From contig NZ_CP139972.1 of NCBI RefSeq assembly GCF_034424315.1, positions 248,001 to 312,000 on the forward strand: 64,000 nucleotides of DNA. Direction: 5' to 3'. Position 1 is the stretch's first letter, and every line of letters starts with the position of its first letter. The position numbers were made by a program, and so were the translations under genes. This document shows, piece by piece, positions 16,841-25,150 of the stretch. Source of the DNA: Chitinophaga sancti. Lineage in GTDB: Bacteria > Bacteroidota > Bacteroidia > Chitinophagales > Chitinophagaceae. A model generated the notes under the pieces. The model was not told the origin of the DNA. It saw only the letters and a program-made list of their open reading frames with translations, and searched no databases.

Positions 16841-17062
16841 GGTATATGGTTTTTCTCATACGGTTGTGATGAGAATAAACAATCGTTGTTGAATCTGATT
16901 AATGGTTTTAGGATCGGAATAGAATAATAACAATCTTTGGGAGGCTTTGCAGAAAAGATATGGGGTTTTTTTGAGTGCGAGACCTGCGTAAAGATATTGA
17001 TTTTTTTTTAGAATGCGTCATCCACTGCGGAGAGCGGGGTAGGCTCCGGGATAAATAGTGGG

Positions 17063-17103
17063 CTATAAAAAAAGGCGAAGCATTGCTTCGCCTTTTTTTA
17101 TAG
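17063..17103. terminator. Bidirectional terminator at the 3' end of the CpsB-like gene
   Basis: A perfect 19-base inverted repeat (core GGCGAAGC/GCTTCGCC, loop ATT) with A7 on one side and T7 on the other. It includes the stop codon of the minus-strand gene at 17098. Confidence 0.9.
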
Positions 17104-17856
17104 CTGAGGAACCAGTTGGATCGTATTATTTTTGAATGGGTACGATTCCAGCAATTTCACCAGTTTTTTATCTTTTGCAATTGATTTGATGGCATGCAGG
17201 TGTTTGCTGTGATGCAGGTCTGTACCGATGTAATCAACCTGTTTATGTTCTATCAGCCATTCTGCTGCCTTCTGAATATGTCTGCCATAGTAGCCTGTGA
17301 GTGACAGCAGGTTTACCTGCAGGAGACATCCTCTTTGTTTGAATACCTTGTATTCTTCGGGCGTTGAATGGAAGTAATTATATCTTTCAGGATGGGCCAG
17401 TACGGGGCGGTAGCCTTGTGCTGCCAGTTCAAAGAGCCATTGATGTAACTGCGGGGGAGCACTCATAAATGAGATCTCCACGAGGATCATTTCGCCATTC
17501 AGCGTCATGAGGGGCGCTTTCATCAGCTCTTCAAAAAACTCATCCATGTAGTATTCTGCTGCATGATGAAACTGCACGGGAATATTCTTTTCGGCAAGGG
17601 CGTTCTTTACCTGCTGATAAGGTTCACTGAGTGTTTCGGCAGAGTTTGGATAACGATCCATCATGACATGGGGAGTCGTGATGATGTTCTGTATACCGAG
17701 GGAGTGGAGTGTTTCGATGAATTCTACTGAGGTGTCCAGGTCCTGGGATCCATCGTCCACGGCGGGTAACAGGTGTGAGTGAATGTCAGTGCCAATACCC
17801 GCCAGGAAAGGCAGGTGCAGTTCGACATTTTCAGGTTTTTTACGAAAGAAAAACAT
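17098..17856 (-). CDS. CpsB/YwqE-type protein tyrosine phosphatase (PHP fold)
   Basis: A 252-residue PHP-family protein. Metal-binding motifs are GTDIHSHLLPAVDDGS near residue 24, ITTPHVMMDRYP, HHAAEYYMDEFF, PVLAHPERYNYF and YIGTDLHHSKH near the end. This set is characteristic of manganese-dependent tyrosine phosphatases that dephosphorylate bacterial tyrosine kinases regulating capsule or exopolysaccharide export. It lies 9 bases after the fRMsr gene on the same strand, so the two are co-transcribed. No BY-kinase gene is seen in the window; the kinase may lie in the polysaccharide cluster to the left of it. Confidence 0.92.
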   Translation of the reverse strand: MFFFRKKPENVELHLPFLAGIGTDIHSHLLPAVDDGSQDLDTSVEFIETLHSLGIQNIITTPHVMMDRYPNSAETLSEPYQQVKNALAEKNIPVQFHHAAEYYMDEFFEELMKAPLMTLNGEMILVEISFMSAPPQLHQWLFELAAQGYRPVLAHPERYNYFHSTPEEYKVFKQRGCLLQVNLLSLTGYYGRHIQKAAEWLIEHKQVDYIGTDLHHSKHLHAIKSIAKDKKLVKLLESYPFKNNTIQLVPQL

Positions 17857-17865
17857 AATGTTTAA

Positions 17866-18345
17866 TTAATCCTCAAAGTTCAGGCCGGAGATTATTTGTT
17901 CCAGGTATTGCTGGTCAATTTCGTCGAAATGAGACAGCTGTTCGCTATCTACATCTAACACTCCGATCACTTCGCCTTGTCGAATAATGGGCAGTACGAT
18001 TTCTGATCTGGAGAGACTGGAGCAGGCGATATGGCCCGGGAATTTTTCCACGTCGGGAACGATGAGGGTAGCTGCCTGTGCCCAGCTGGCACCACATACA
18101 CCACGGCCCTTTTTGATCCGGGTGCAGGCTACGGGGCCCTGGAAAGGGGCAAGTACCAGTTCATCATCTTTTACGAGGTAAAATCCTACCCAGAACCAGT
18201 TGAATTGTTCCTTCAGTGCAGCGACGGTATTGGCGAGGTTGGCCACCAGATCGGGTTCCCCTTCAATAAGTGCGTTGATTTGCGGTATAATCGACTGATA
18301 TTGGGCTATTTTGTCTCCCTGTACGATACTTAAATCTTCTGCCAT
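17866..18345 (-). CDS. msrC: Free methionine-R-sulfoxide reductase (GAF domain)
   Basis: The 159-residue protein starts at ATG 18345 (MAEDLSIVQGDK); a TTG nine bases upstream is less likely. It is a single GAF domain with the fRMsr signature NWFWVGFYLV, then GPVACTRIKKGRGVCGASWA and FPGHIACSSLSRSEIVLPI, containing three cysteines (in VACTR, GVCGA and IACSS) that take part in catalysis and disulfide exchange. Known members reduce free methionine-R-sulfoxide using thioredoxin, protecting the methionine pool in the cytoplasm. It heads an operon with the CpsB-like phosphatase. A TATATTTG element ends only seven bases before the ATG, hinting at a very short leader. Confidence 0.9.
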   Translation of the reverse strand: MAEDLSIVQGDKIAQYQSIIPQINALIEGEPDLVANLANTVAALKEQFNWFWVGFYLVKDDELVLAPFQGPVACTRIKKGRGVCGASWAQAATLIVPDVEKFPGHIACSSLSRSEIVLPIIRQGEVIGVLDVDSEQLSHFDEIDQQYLEQIISGLNFED

Positions 18346-18351
18346 AAGCTG

Positions 18352-18359
18352 CAAATATA
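18352..18359 (-). promoter_or_regulatory. TAnnTTTG promoter element before msrC
   Basis: Read on the minus strand the sequence is TATATTTG, an exact -7 element, followed six bases later by the ATG at 18345. No clear TTTG lies 19-21 bases further upstream. If used, the mRNA would be leaderless or nearly so. Confidence 0.4.
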
Positions 18360-18742
18360 CGGGAAAGTTAAGATATGGTTCTGACGGCCCCGACAGGGCT
18401 TACCACTGCTCACTTTAAAGATAAAATGAACAAATAATTGTCGTATATTCAGTTCTGATATTTTTTAACCTGGCCCGTTCTTCCTTAACGGTGCACCTAT
18501 TGAAAATCCCACCCGTTTAATATTGTTTTCAAACACCTTTCGAACCTTAAAGAACAACAAAACATGAGCACCATTCATTCACCACCTCCACAGGCATGAT
18601 GCTTGTCAGTCAGCATTCAAATTGCGGTAGTGTTGTAGTTGAATGAGACTACAGTTAAAGCACTTCAATTGTAGTGTCAGGAAAATTCAAGCTGCAGCGG
18701 TACCCAAATTTGCCAGTTGTTAATATGCCAACCGGGTTTTAG
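18360..18742. other. Intergenic region with a micro-ORF and alternative hairpins
   Basis: Holds no gene of normal size. At 18564-18599 an 11-codon frame reads MSTIHSPPPQA. It is followed by overlapping inverted repeats: CATTCAA/TTGAATG (18614-18620, 18639-18645), GTAGT/ACTAC (18635-18639, 18648-18652) and ACTACA/TGTAGT (18648-18653, 18670-18675). The second and third share an arm and cannot form together. Confidence 0.35.
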
Positions 18743-18750
18743 TATATTTG
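18743..18750 (+). promoter_or_regulatory. TAnnTTTG promoter element before idi
   Basis: TATATTTG, an exact -7 element, ends eight bases before the idi ATG at 18759. A TTG at 18717-18719 lies 23 bases upstream, slightly too far for the usual -33 spacing. The transcript would have almost no leader. Confidence 0.45.
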
Positions 18751-18758
18751 TTACGATT

Positions 18759-19274
18759 ATGGAAGCACAGGTAATTCTAGTTAACGAAAAGGATGAAGTG
18801 ACGGGGGTAATGGAGAAGATGGAAGCACACCGGAAAGGGCTTTTACACAGAGCATTTTCTGTATTTATCTTAAATGATGCAGGGGAGATGCTGCTACACC
18901 AGCGGGCACTTGACAAGTATCATTCGGGTGGATTATGGACAAATGCCTGTTGCAGTCATCCGCTGCCAGGAGAAACGGTTGCGCAGGCGGCCCACAGGCG
19001 CCTTTTCGAAGAAATGGGTTTTGATTGTCCCTTATCGGAAGTGTTTCAGTTTACCTACCGTACTGATTTTGAAAATGGCCTTATTGAGCATGAATACGAC
19101 CACGTACTCATGGGGATTTATAATGGTACAATTAACCCGAACCCACAGGAAGTAAACGATTATCGTTTTATACCTGTAGAAACAATAACCCGGTTGTTGC
19201 AGGAACAACCCGCGCAATTTACCAGCTGGTTTAAGCTGGCGTTTCCAAAATTAATTGAGCATCTGGGCAAGTAA
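18759..19274 (+). CDS. idi: Isopentenyl-diphosphate delta-isomerase, type I
   Basis: A 171-residue Nudix-fold enzyme from ATG 18759 (MEAQVILVNEKDEVTG); an earlier ATG-like start would add sequence overlapping the promoter element. The catalytic cysteine lies in LWTNACCSHPLPGE and the catalytic glutamate in GLIEHEYDHVLMG. Metal-binding residues appear in HRAFSVFILN and the Nudix-like AHRRLFEEMGFDC. It interconverts IPP and DMAPP and supplies both C5 units to prenyl chains. It lies 180 bases before a terpene synthase on the same strand, a sensible pairing because DMAPP primes the prenyl diphosphate substrate. No prenyltransferase is present in the window. Confidence 0.95.
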   Translation: MEAQVILVNEKDEVTGVMEKMEAHRKGLLHRAFSVFILNDAGEMLLHQRALDKYHSGGLWTNACCSHPLPGETVAQAAHRRLFEEMGFDCPLSEVFQFTYRTDFENGLIEHEYDHVLMGIYNGTINPNPQEVNDYRFIPVETITRLLQEQPAQFTSWFKLAFPKLIEHLGK

Positions 19275-19301
19275 AGTTGTCGAAATGCAGTAGGAGGACA
19301 A

Positions 19302-19409
19302 GGGAGCTGTCATCAGAGCCGACAGCCCCGGGAACTTCCTTTCCTGAATGTATGAGGGTTTGATCATCCGGTGCCACCGGAGGTCGGGCCCTTCGTTATT
19401 TCTACGCCC
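19302..19409 (+). other. Structured leader-like segment between idi and the terpene synthase
   Basis: Contains a strong hairpin GGG-A-GCTGTC / GACAGC-CCC (19302-19329), a compact TCCGG-tgcca-CCGGA (19367-19381) and a GGGC/GCCC pairing (19386-19409). It is GC-richer than neighbouring intergenic DNA, has no T-run and so is not a terminator. No riboswitch family was recognised. Confidence 0.35.
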
Positions 19410-19454
19410 TTAAATGCCGCAGATGCGTAAACCCACTTAAAATCCTCTTTAATT

Positions 19455-20414
19455 ATGCCAACGATTATTCTGCCACGGATTACTTATCCGTTTCCCTCAC
19501 TCATTAATCAGCATGTAGTAGCTGCACACGCCCAGAACCTGGACTTTGTCACTCAGTTTGGTCTTGTCAATTCGCCTGAAGGCATTGCTAAATTTAACAA
19601 GGCGCGCTTTGCGTGGCTGGCTGCAAGGGCTTTTCCGCATGCGGAGCTACATGAGCTTTGCGTGATTGCTAATTTTAATACCTGGCTCTTTATGCTCGAC
19701 GACCAGTGCGATGAGGCACAGTTGGGCAAAAAGGCGGTATACCTGGAGAGCGTAACGGACAGCTTTATGCAAATTCTCCGTAATAATACGCCAGTGGATA
19801 GTATCCTGGGCCGCAGTTTCGCAGATATCTGGGAACGCATGCAGGCACTGGGCTCCCCGGGATGGCAATTGCGCTTTATCAGGAGCATGGAAGAGTACTT
19901 TACTTCCTGCCATTGGGAAGCCGGTAATCGCGCCGCGGGTGTGACGCCAACGGTTGCTGAATATGTAACGATGCGGCCTTATACAGGGGCTTTATTTGCA
20001 GATGTGGAGGCGATTGAGATCATCGAAAAGGTATACCTGCCTTCAGAAATTCTGCAGCATTTTATTGTTCAGCGATTGATTTTAGCTTGTAACAATATTG
20101 TATGCTGGAGTAACGATATCTTTTCCTGTGCCAAGGAAGCCAGGCAGGGTGATGTACATAACCTGGTGCTGGTGTTGCAGCATGAGCGCAACCTGTCCCT
20201 GCAGGAGGCGGTAGATGAAACTGCCAGGATGCATAATGAAGAAGTGAAATTGTTTACAGCACTGGAGAAACTGGTTCCGTCTTTTGGAGAAGTGATGGAT
20301 AAGGAACTGGAAAGGTTTATTATGATCCTGCGCTCGTGGATCACGGCGAATTATGACTGGAGTTTTTATGATACAGGACGGTACCAGGTGAGAGAGGTGG
20401 AAATTGTGCATTAA
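19455..20414 (+). CDS. Class I terpene synthase
   Basis: A 319-residue bacterial terpene synthase. The aspartate-rich metal motif is [10 protein letters not shown], the pyrophosphate-sensing arginine is probably in [12 protein letters not shown], the NSE triad is [14 protein letters not shown] and the C-terminal R-Y pair is in [11 protein letters not shown]. These residues bind three magnesium ions and the diphosphate, so the enzyme should be active in cyclising a linear prenyl diphosphate. Chain length (C15 or C20) and product cannot be read from sequence. Chitinophaga species are known to encode such enzymes, including a diterpene synthase. It follows idi and is closed by a long terminator; no P450 or prenyltransferase is adjacent. 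Confidence 0.93.
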   Translation: MPTIILPRITYPFPSLINQHVVAAHAQNLDFVTQFGLVNSPEGIAKFNKARFAWLAARAFPHAELHELCVIANFNTWLFMLDDQCDEAQLGKKAVYLESVTDSFMQILRNNTPVDSILGRSFADIWERMQALGSPGWQLRFIRSMEEYFTSCHWEAGNRAAGVTPTVAEYVTMRPYTGALFADVEAIEIIEKVYLPSEILQHFIVQRLILACNNIVCWSNDIFSCAKEARQGDVHNLVLVLQHERNLSLQEAVDETARMHNEEVKLFTALEKLVPSFGEVMDKELERFIMILRSWITANYDWSFYDTGRYQVREVEIVH

Positions 20415-20426
20415 TTTTGAAAAAAG

Positions 20427-20462
20427 AAAGAGGTTGTATCTGTCGTTGGATACAACCTCTTT
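20427..20462. terminator. Bidirectional terminator between terpene synthase and DUF2157 gene
   Basis: AAAGAGGTTGTATC and GATACAACCTCTTT form a perfect 14-base stem with loop TGTCGTTG, flanked by A-rich and T-rich tracts. It serves the convergent genes on both sides. Confidence 0.9.
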
Positions 20463-20465
20463 TCA

Positions 20466-21494
20466 TCATGTTTTTTTTATCCTTCTTTCCAGGAGCTTTC
20501 CTATCCACCAGAAGGAAGCTGCCAGTATTGCAAAAAAGAGTCCTTTGTGCGTACGATCCCAGAGGTATTCGAAGTAGCGTGTATACATATCAAACAGCAG
20601 GAATAATACAGCCATATCCCTTACCATCGGATCCTGTTTTTTGATGCCAAAAAGTAAGGCCCCTGCACATAAGATCGTAAAGCCGATCACCCACCAGAGC
20701 AGGTGTACCTGTCGTACCTGCTGCCATTCTTCCCAGCCGGCGGTATTGCCAAAGATGGAGATCATCCAGCCGGAGAGCAGTAGGAGTAACCAGGCACCTG
20801 TCCAGGTAATGTCTTCAATGCGTCGGTAATGTTTGTTTTTATAAAACAGCGCATGGATGCCCATCATGATCAGTGCGAGCAGCACCATGCGGCAAGGCAG
20901 GTTCATGCCCCAGAAGTAAGGTTGTCCGTTGCTGAGAAAGTAGGTGAGTTTTACAAATGCAGGAATAAGGCAAATAAGTGTGGCCGACCACAATAGCCTG
21001 CTGGAAAGCAATACGCCGAGCACGCCATAACTGATCGTAGCAAGCAGCCAGAACATGCCATAATTCCCATTGAGGTAATGCAGGGACTTGCCCAGGTAGA
21101 CTACGCTGACTCCTATACTGAGTATGGGGAGCAGCCAGAATAATTCCCTGTTCAGTGAGTATACGGGATAGCGTTGTTGCCGGCGATAGCCGTGGATACA
21201 GAGGATCACCGTGAGTACGGCAAAACCCAGTGAGATGATGCCATCGTCCAGTGCGTATTTTTGTCTGAGCACTTCAATCCATTTTTCATCGAGCACCAGG
21301 GCACCGAAAGCCATGAGGGCACAGGAGATGGCGGCGATGAAAATATAGAGCGTAATAGCCTGCCAGTCCGTAGCGCGGATGTGCCAGGTGCCCCGCAGGT
21401 TTTGTGCCTGTTCAGTGGAGATGAGGGAATCACTTTCCCACTGTGAGATGGCTCTTTCGAGCAGGTGGGCATCTTTTTTATCAACTTCCAGCAT
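20466..21494 (-). CDS. DUF2157 polytopic membrane protein
   Basis: From ATG 21494 (MLEVDKKDAHLLERAIS) it has 342 residues; a further upstream start would add a hydrophobic run before a soluble region. The first 55 residues are polar and helical with QWESDSLISTEQAQNLRGTW, the typical DUF2157 opening in which a short cytosolic domain precedes the membrane part. About ten hydrophobic helices follow, for example AITLYIFIAAISCALMAFGA and LLALIMMGIHALF. The function of the family is not established. It converges with the terpene synthase and is divergent from the symporter, with a 107-base gap to the latter. Confidence 0.8.
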   Translation of the reverse strand: MLEVDKKDAHLLERAISQWESDSLISTEQAQNLRGTWHIRATDWQAITLYIFIAAISCALMAFGALVLDEKWIEVLRQKYALDDGIISLGFAVLTVILCIHGYRRQQRYPVYSLNRELFWLLPILSIGVSVVYLGKSLHYLNGNYGMFWLLATISYGVLGVLLSSRLLWSATLICLIPAFVKLTYFLSNGQPYFWGMNLPCRMVLLALIMMGIHALFYKNKHYRRIEDITWTGAWLLLLLSGWMISIFGNTAGWEEWQQVRQVHLLWWVIGFTILCAGALLFGIKKQDPMVRDMAVLFLLFDMYTRYFEYLWDRTHKGLFFAILAASFWWIGKLLERRIKKT

Positions 21495-21601
21495 ATAGGG
21501 TAAATATAATATAAATTGAAAAGCCTGCATTAATTCCGTATATTTTACTTTCTTTGCCCAGTTATAATTTTCCCTAAGGCCAATTAAACAGCTTAGTTGT
21601 A

Positions 21602-23233
21602 ATGAAGCATTTACAGCAACTCGATTATATCGTATTCCTTATTTATTTTGTTATAGTAGCAAGTTATGGCTACTGGATTTACCAACGCAAGAAGTCTACC
21701 ATGACGAGTTCCAAGGACTTCTTCCTGGCCGAAGGGTCACTGACCTGGTGGGCGATAGGGGCTTCTCTCATTGCTTCCAATATTAGCGCAGAGCATTTTA
21801 TAGGTATGTCAGGATCCGGGTTTGCACTGGGTTTGGCAATATCGACGTATGAATGGATGAGTGCCGCGACCCTGATTATTGTAGCGGTGTTTTTTATCCC
21901 GGTGTACCTGAAGAACAGGATTTATACCATGCCACAGTTTTTGCTGCAGCGATATAACGCGACGGTAAGTACGATTATGGCCGTGTTCTGGTTGCTGGTA
22001 TATGTATTCGTGAACCTGACCTCTATTATTTACCTGGGTGCACTGGCAATATCTGCGATTTCGGGGATCGATTTTTACTATTGTATTTTCGGACTGGCAC
22101 TCTTTGCGGTGATCGTGACCCTGGGCGGTATGAAGGTGATCGGGTATACGGATGTGATACAGGTGATCGTGTTGATTGTGGGTGGGTTGGCTACTACGTA
22201 CCTGGCTTTGCATATGGTAAGCAGGCATTTTGGTTATGGCGATGATATCTTTAAGGGATTGAGCCTGATCAGGGATAAGGCGGATACGCATTTTCATATG
22301 ATCTTCCCGTCTACGCATCCGTATTATAAGGATCTGCCGGGATTGTCTGTACTGATCGGCGGGATGTGGGTAAATAACCTGAACTATTGGGGATGTAACC
22401 AGTATATTATACAACGTACCCTGGGCGCGGATTTGAAGACGGCACGGAGTGGTATTTTATTTGCAGCGTTTTTGAAATTGCTGATACCGGTGATTGCGGT
22501 ATTGCCAGGTATTGCGGCATATGTACTGTATCAGAACGGGGTGTTTGGTGCGGAACTGCATGATGCTGCCGGCGCTTTGAAGCCGGATCAGGCATATCCT
22601 ACTTTGTTGAATTTATTGCCTGCGGGCTTGAAGGGATTGGCATTTGCGGCGCTCACTGCGGCTGTGGTTGCATCTCTGGCGGGTAAGGCGAATAGTATTT
22701 CCACGATTTTCTCCCTGGATATTTATCATAAGTATATTAATAAAAATGCGTCTGAAAAGCAGTTGGTGAGGGTAGGGCGTTATGTGGTGATCGTGGCGAT
22801 GGTGATTGCCGCGCTGGTGGCACCGGCATTGCGTACACTGGATCAGGCCTACCAGTTTATCCAGGAGTATGTTGGCTTTATTGCGCCAGGGGTGTTGGCG
22901 ATCTTCCTGTTGGGATTGTGGTGGAAGCGGACTACGACGAAGGCGGCGATGGCGGGGGCTTTGCTCACGATTCCATTATCAGCGGTGTTGAAGTTCTTGC
23001 CGGTGTGGACGGGGGGAGCGTTTCCTGATTTTCCGTTTTTGGATAGAATGAGTATTGTGTTCGGCTTATTGATGCTGATTATGGTGGTAATGACGTTGTT
23101 GGAAGAGAATAGCAAATACCAGGAAGCGGTGATTATTGTAGATAGGAAGATGTATAAGGCAACGCCGGGTTTTGTGGTGGGGTCAGTGATTATTATGGGG
23201 ATATTGACGGCGTTGTATACGGTGTTCTGGTAG
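21602..23233 (+). CDS. Sodium:solute symporter (SSS family, SGLT-like)
   Basis: A 543-residue transporter with about 14 hydrophobic helices. Family signatures include DFFLAEGSLTWWAIGASLIA, SNISAEHFIGMSGSGFALGL near residue 60-80, and LGGMKVIGYTDVIQVIVL. The QRTLGADLKTARSGILFAAF stretch and AALTAAVVASLAGKANSIST fit the sugar-transporting SGLT branch, including the sodium-site serines on helix 8. It brings a sugar or polyol into the cell with sodium. The next gene on the same strand, 400 bases downstream beyond a terminator, is myo-inositol oxygenase. Inositol is therefore a reasonable substrate guess, but glucose or galactose cannot be excluded. Confidence 0.92.
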   Translation: MKHLQQLDYIVFLIYFVIVASYGYWIYQRKKSTMTSSKDFFLAEGSLTWWAIGASLIASNISAEHFIGMSGSGFALGLAISTYEWMSAATLIIVAVFFIPVYLKNRIYTMPQFLLQRYNATVSTIMAVFWLLVYVFVNLTSIIYLGALAISAISGIDFYYCIFGLALFAVIVTLGGMKVIGYTDVIQVIVLIVGGLATTYLALHMVSRHFGYGDDIFKGLSLIRDKADTHFHMIFPSTHPYYKDLPGLSVLIGGMWVNNLNYWGCNQYIIQRTLGADLKTARSGILFAAFLKLLIPVIAVLPGIAAYVLYQNGVFGAELHDAAGALKPDQAYPTLLNLLPAGLKGLAFAALTAAVVASLAGKANSISTIFSLDIYHKYINKNASEKQLVRVGRYVVIVAMVIAALVAPALRTLDQAYQFIQEYVGFIAPGVLAIFLLGLWWKRTTTKAAMAGALLTIPLSAVLKFLPVWTGGAFPDFPFLDRMSIVFGLLMLIMVVMTLLEENSKYQEAVIIVDRKMYKATPGFVVGSVIIMGILTALYTVFW

Positions 23234-23259
23234 CAGGAAATGATGTTGGAAAGTTTAGA

Positions 23260-23298
23260 AATAATAAAGGCAAACCAGTTCGGTTTGCCTTTATTATT
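23260..23298. terminator. Terminator after the sodium:solute symporter
   Basis: A perfect 17-base inverted repeat (core AAAGGCAAACC/GGTTTGCCTTT) with a 5-base loop, followed by a T-rich tail. It lies about 25 bases after the symporter stop. Confidence 0.9.
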
Positions 23299-23635
23299 TT
23301 CGACGGTGATGGTAGTTGATGTCCTGCCTTTTATTCTTGCTACATTCTGAAGTCTTCCCCTAATTCTATCCGGTTTAAAAGCCAGGGATTGAATCGAGAA
23401 TTATATTGATTTTCTGACATTTGAGTACTGTTTAAAAAAATGCTACTGAATTTAGATAGTTTCTAAAGGGCGTCCAGATTTTGATAAAACTAATTTATAT
23501 GCCGAAATTTTGAAGAAAGTTTAAAATTAGCTCATAATGAGGCGTTTTTGGGCAAAATTATTTGCGGAAATCGATTGAAATTTGTAAATTAAGGTTGTCA
23601 AGTCTGATTCCACTCTTTTATTTAAAACTACACGT
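23299..23635. other. Intergenic region upstream of the inositol oxygenase gene
   Basis: About 340 AT-rich bases, presumably carrying the promoter of the MIOX gene. No exact TAnnTTTG element and no stable long hairpin were found. Confidence 0.4.
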
Positions 23636-24514
23636 ATGAAAGCATATGATTTCTCCGGTGAGGAGCTGCGCCCACTGCAGAGTATTGAACAATGGGAAGA
23701 TGATGTACTCCTGCGTTATCCGGATGCAGGTGAACCAGCCAAAGCCAAAGAAGAGTTTCGTAATTATGAAAACCCCGGCAGGGATACTGTTCGGGATTTT
23801 TATCGCCTTAATCATACCTATCAGACTTATGAGTTTGTGCAGCAGAAAAGGGCTGATTTCCTCCGGTTTAACAGGAAGGAAATGCCGGTGTGGGGAGCGA
23901 TGGAGTTCCTGAATACTTTAGTGGATGATTCTGATCCGGACATTGACCTGGACCAGCTGCAGCATTTATTGCAAACGGCGGAGGCGATTCGGGCGGATGG
24001 TCATCCGGATTGGTTTGTGTTGACGGGTTTTATTCATGATATGGGCAAGGTGCTGTGTTTGTTTGGGGAGGCCCAATGGGCAGTGGTAGGGGATACCTTC
24101 CCCGTGGGATGTGCTTTCTCTGACAGGATTGTGTACCCTGAGTTTTTTGCATTGAACCCGGATACACGGGATGAAAGATATAATAGCAAGTATGGTATTT
24201 ATAGGCCTAATTGTGGATTGGATAATGTGTCTATGAGCTGGGGACATGATGAATACCTGTACCAGATGACGAAGAATTATCTGCCGGAGCCGGCCTTGTA
24301 TATGATCAGGTACCATTCTTTCTATTCACAGCATCGGGAGCATGCTTATGAGCATCTGATGACGAATCATGACAAGGAGATGTTTGAGTGGGTGAAGAAG
24401 TTTAATCCTTATGATTTGTATAGTAAGAGCCCGAAACCACCCGTTATATCTGAATTGAAGCCTTATTATGAGGATTTGATTGCGAAGTATCTGCCGGCAA
24501 CGATCAGGTTGTAA
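23636..24514 (+). CDS. myo-Inositol oxygenase (MIOX)
   Basis: The 292-residue protein matches the eukaryote-type MIOX family over its full length. All di-iron ligands can be placed: the histidine in [12 protein letters not shown] (about H110), the HD pair in [10 protein letters not shown] (H134, D135), the histidine in [10 protein letters not shown], the histidine in [11 protein letters not shown], and the aspartate in [29 protein letters not shown] and [19 protein letters not shown] are family hallmarks. It oxidises myo-inositol to D-glucuronate with O2 in the cytoplasm. It is downstream of an SSS symporter, separated by a terminator. No glucuronate isomerase (uxaC) is in this window. Such enzymes are uncommon in bacteria but known in Bacteroidota. 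Confidence 0.95.
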   Translation: MKAYDFSGEELRPLQSIEQWEDDVLLRYPDAGEPAKAKEEFRNYENPGRDTVRDFYRLNHTYQTYEFVQQKRADFLRFNRKEMPVWGAMEFLNTLVDDSDPDIDLDQLQHLLQTAEAIRADGHPDWFVLTGFIHDMGKVLCLFGEAQWAVVGDTFPVGCAFSDRIVYPEFFALNPDTRDERYNSKYGIYRPNCGLDNVSMSWGHDEYLYQMTKNYLPEPALYMIRYHSFYSQHREHAYEHLMTNHDKEMFEWVKKFNPYDLYSKSPKPPVISELKPYYEDLIAKYLPATIRL

Positions 24515-24542
24515 AAGGCCTGGATTAATAATTCTTTAAGGA

Positions 24543-24604
24543 GTTGTCTGAATAAAAAATGCGGCCGTTTCAGAAATGAAACAGCCGTTTTTTATTCAGA
24601 CAAC
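24543..24604. terminator. Long terminator after MIOX
   Basis: GTTGTCTGAATAAAAAA pairs perfectly with its reverse complement at the other end, enclosing an inner stem CGGCCGTTTC/GAAACAGCCG. It lies about 30 bases after the MIOX stop and is unusually long. Confidence 0.88.
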
Positions 24605-24651
24605 TAATGGAAAATAAATCTTTGCTGAGGTTTTTTTCAGATGGAACAGGT

Positions 24652-24680
24652 ACCCTCCGCTTGCCAGGAGGGGCCTGTTT
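24652..24680 (+). terminator. Second hairpin with T-run
   Basis: CCCTCC and GGAGGG pair around GCTTGCCA, followed by GCCTG and six T. It may be a back-up terminator or the remnant of one; no gene ends immediately before it. Confidence 0.45.
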
Positions 24681-24735
24681 TTTGAATGCGAGTTTCGCTT
24701 GCGTATGGGTTGGGCTATCAATGGCGAAAGACCGC

Positions 24736-24921
24736 TTATTTTATATTAATAAATCCCTGTTGATAGTGTTGCAGTGAATCATATGCTTTCTGCCCTTCGG
24801 GCATACTACTAACTAATTGCTGCATATTTACACAGGCAATTCTGGCCTGTACAAATGAAGTGAAAGATGTGAGCATAGTGATGCATAGTAACAGGATAAC
24901 GAACGTAAAGTTTTTGCACAT
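24736..24921 (-). CDS. Short secreted OmpH/Skp-like fragment, hypothetical
   Basis: From ATG 24921 it encodes 61 residues: a signal peptide (FTFVILLLCITMLTSFTSFV, cut near VQA) then RIACVNMQQLVSSMPEGQKA and a short amphipathic tail. The mature start resembles the first 30 residues of OmpH/Skp chaperones, but full members are about 160 or more residues long. It is either a truncated relic or a genuine small secreted protein. It is preceded by a stable hairpin at 24982-25012. I give it moderate to low confidence as an expressed gene. Confidence 0.45.
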   Translation of the reverse strand: MCKNFTFVILLLCITMLTSFTSFVQARIACVNMQQLVSSMPEGQKAYDSLQHYQQGFINIK

Positions 24922-24965
24922 AGGCGTTGTTTGGTTAGGAAAAGGATAGCGAAGCAACAATGTCC

Positions 24966-25030
24966 TCATTAGCAATCCCTTCGGATCGAAACCGCATTGG
25001 CAGTTGATCCGCTACCGTGATAATGCTAAG
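24966..25030 (-). other. Stable hairpin upstream of the small secreted ORF
   Basis: On the plus strand CGGATC-gaa-ACCGC-attg-GCAGT-t-GATCCG forms a two-stage stem, enclosed by CTTAGC-like outer arms (TTAGC near 24970, GCTAA near 25025). On the minus strand it would sit in the 5' leader of the small ORF. It contains a tRNA T-loop-like string but does not fold as a tRNA. Confidence 0.35.
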
Positions 25031-25150
25031 GTGAAAAAAAGGGGCTTAATAAAAAGTTAAGATTATGATAAAGGAAAGTTAAGTAGGGAAGCTGGGGCAT
25101 CTTCCATTTTCAAGTCCGTATCAACATAAACCCGGAAAGTTCCGTAGGGT

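Noticed and set aside
24966..25030. Possible tRNA because of a T-loop-like GGTTTCGATCC string on the minus strand
   Set aside because: The flanking bases do not form acceptor, D or anticodon stems of standard length; the hairpin is explained as a simple two-stage stem.
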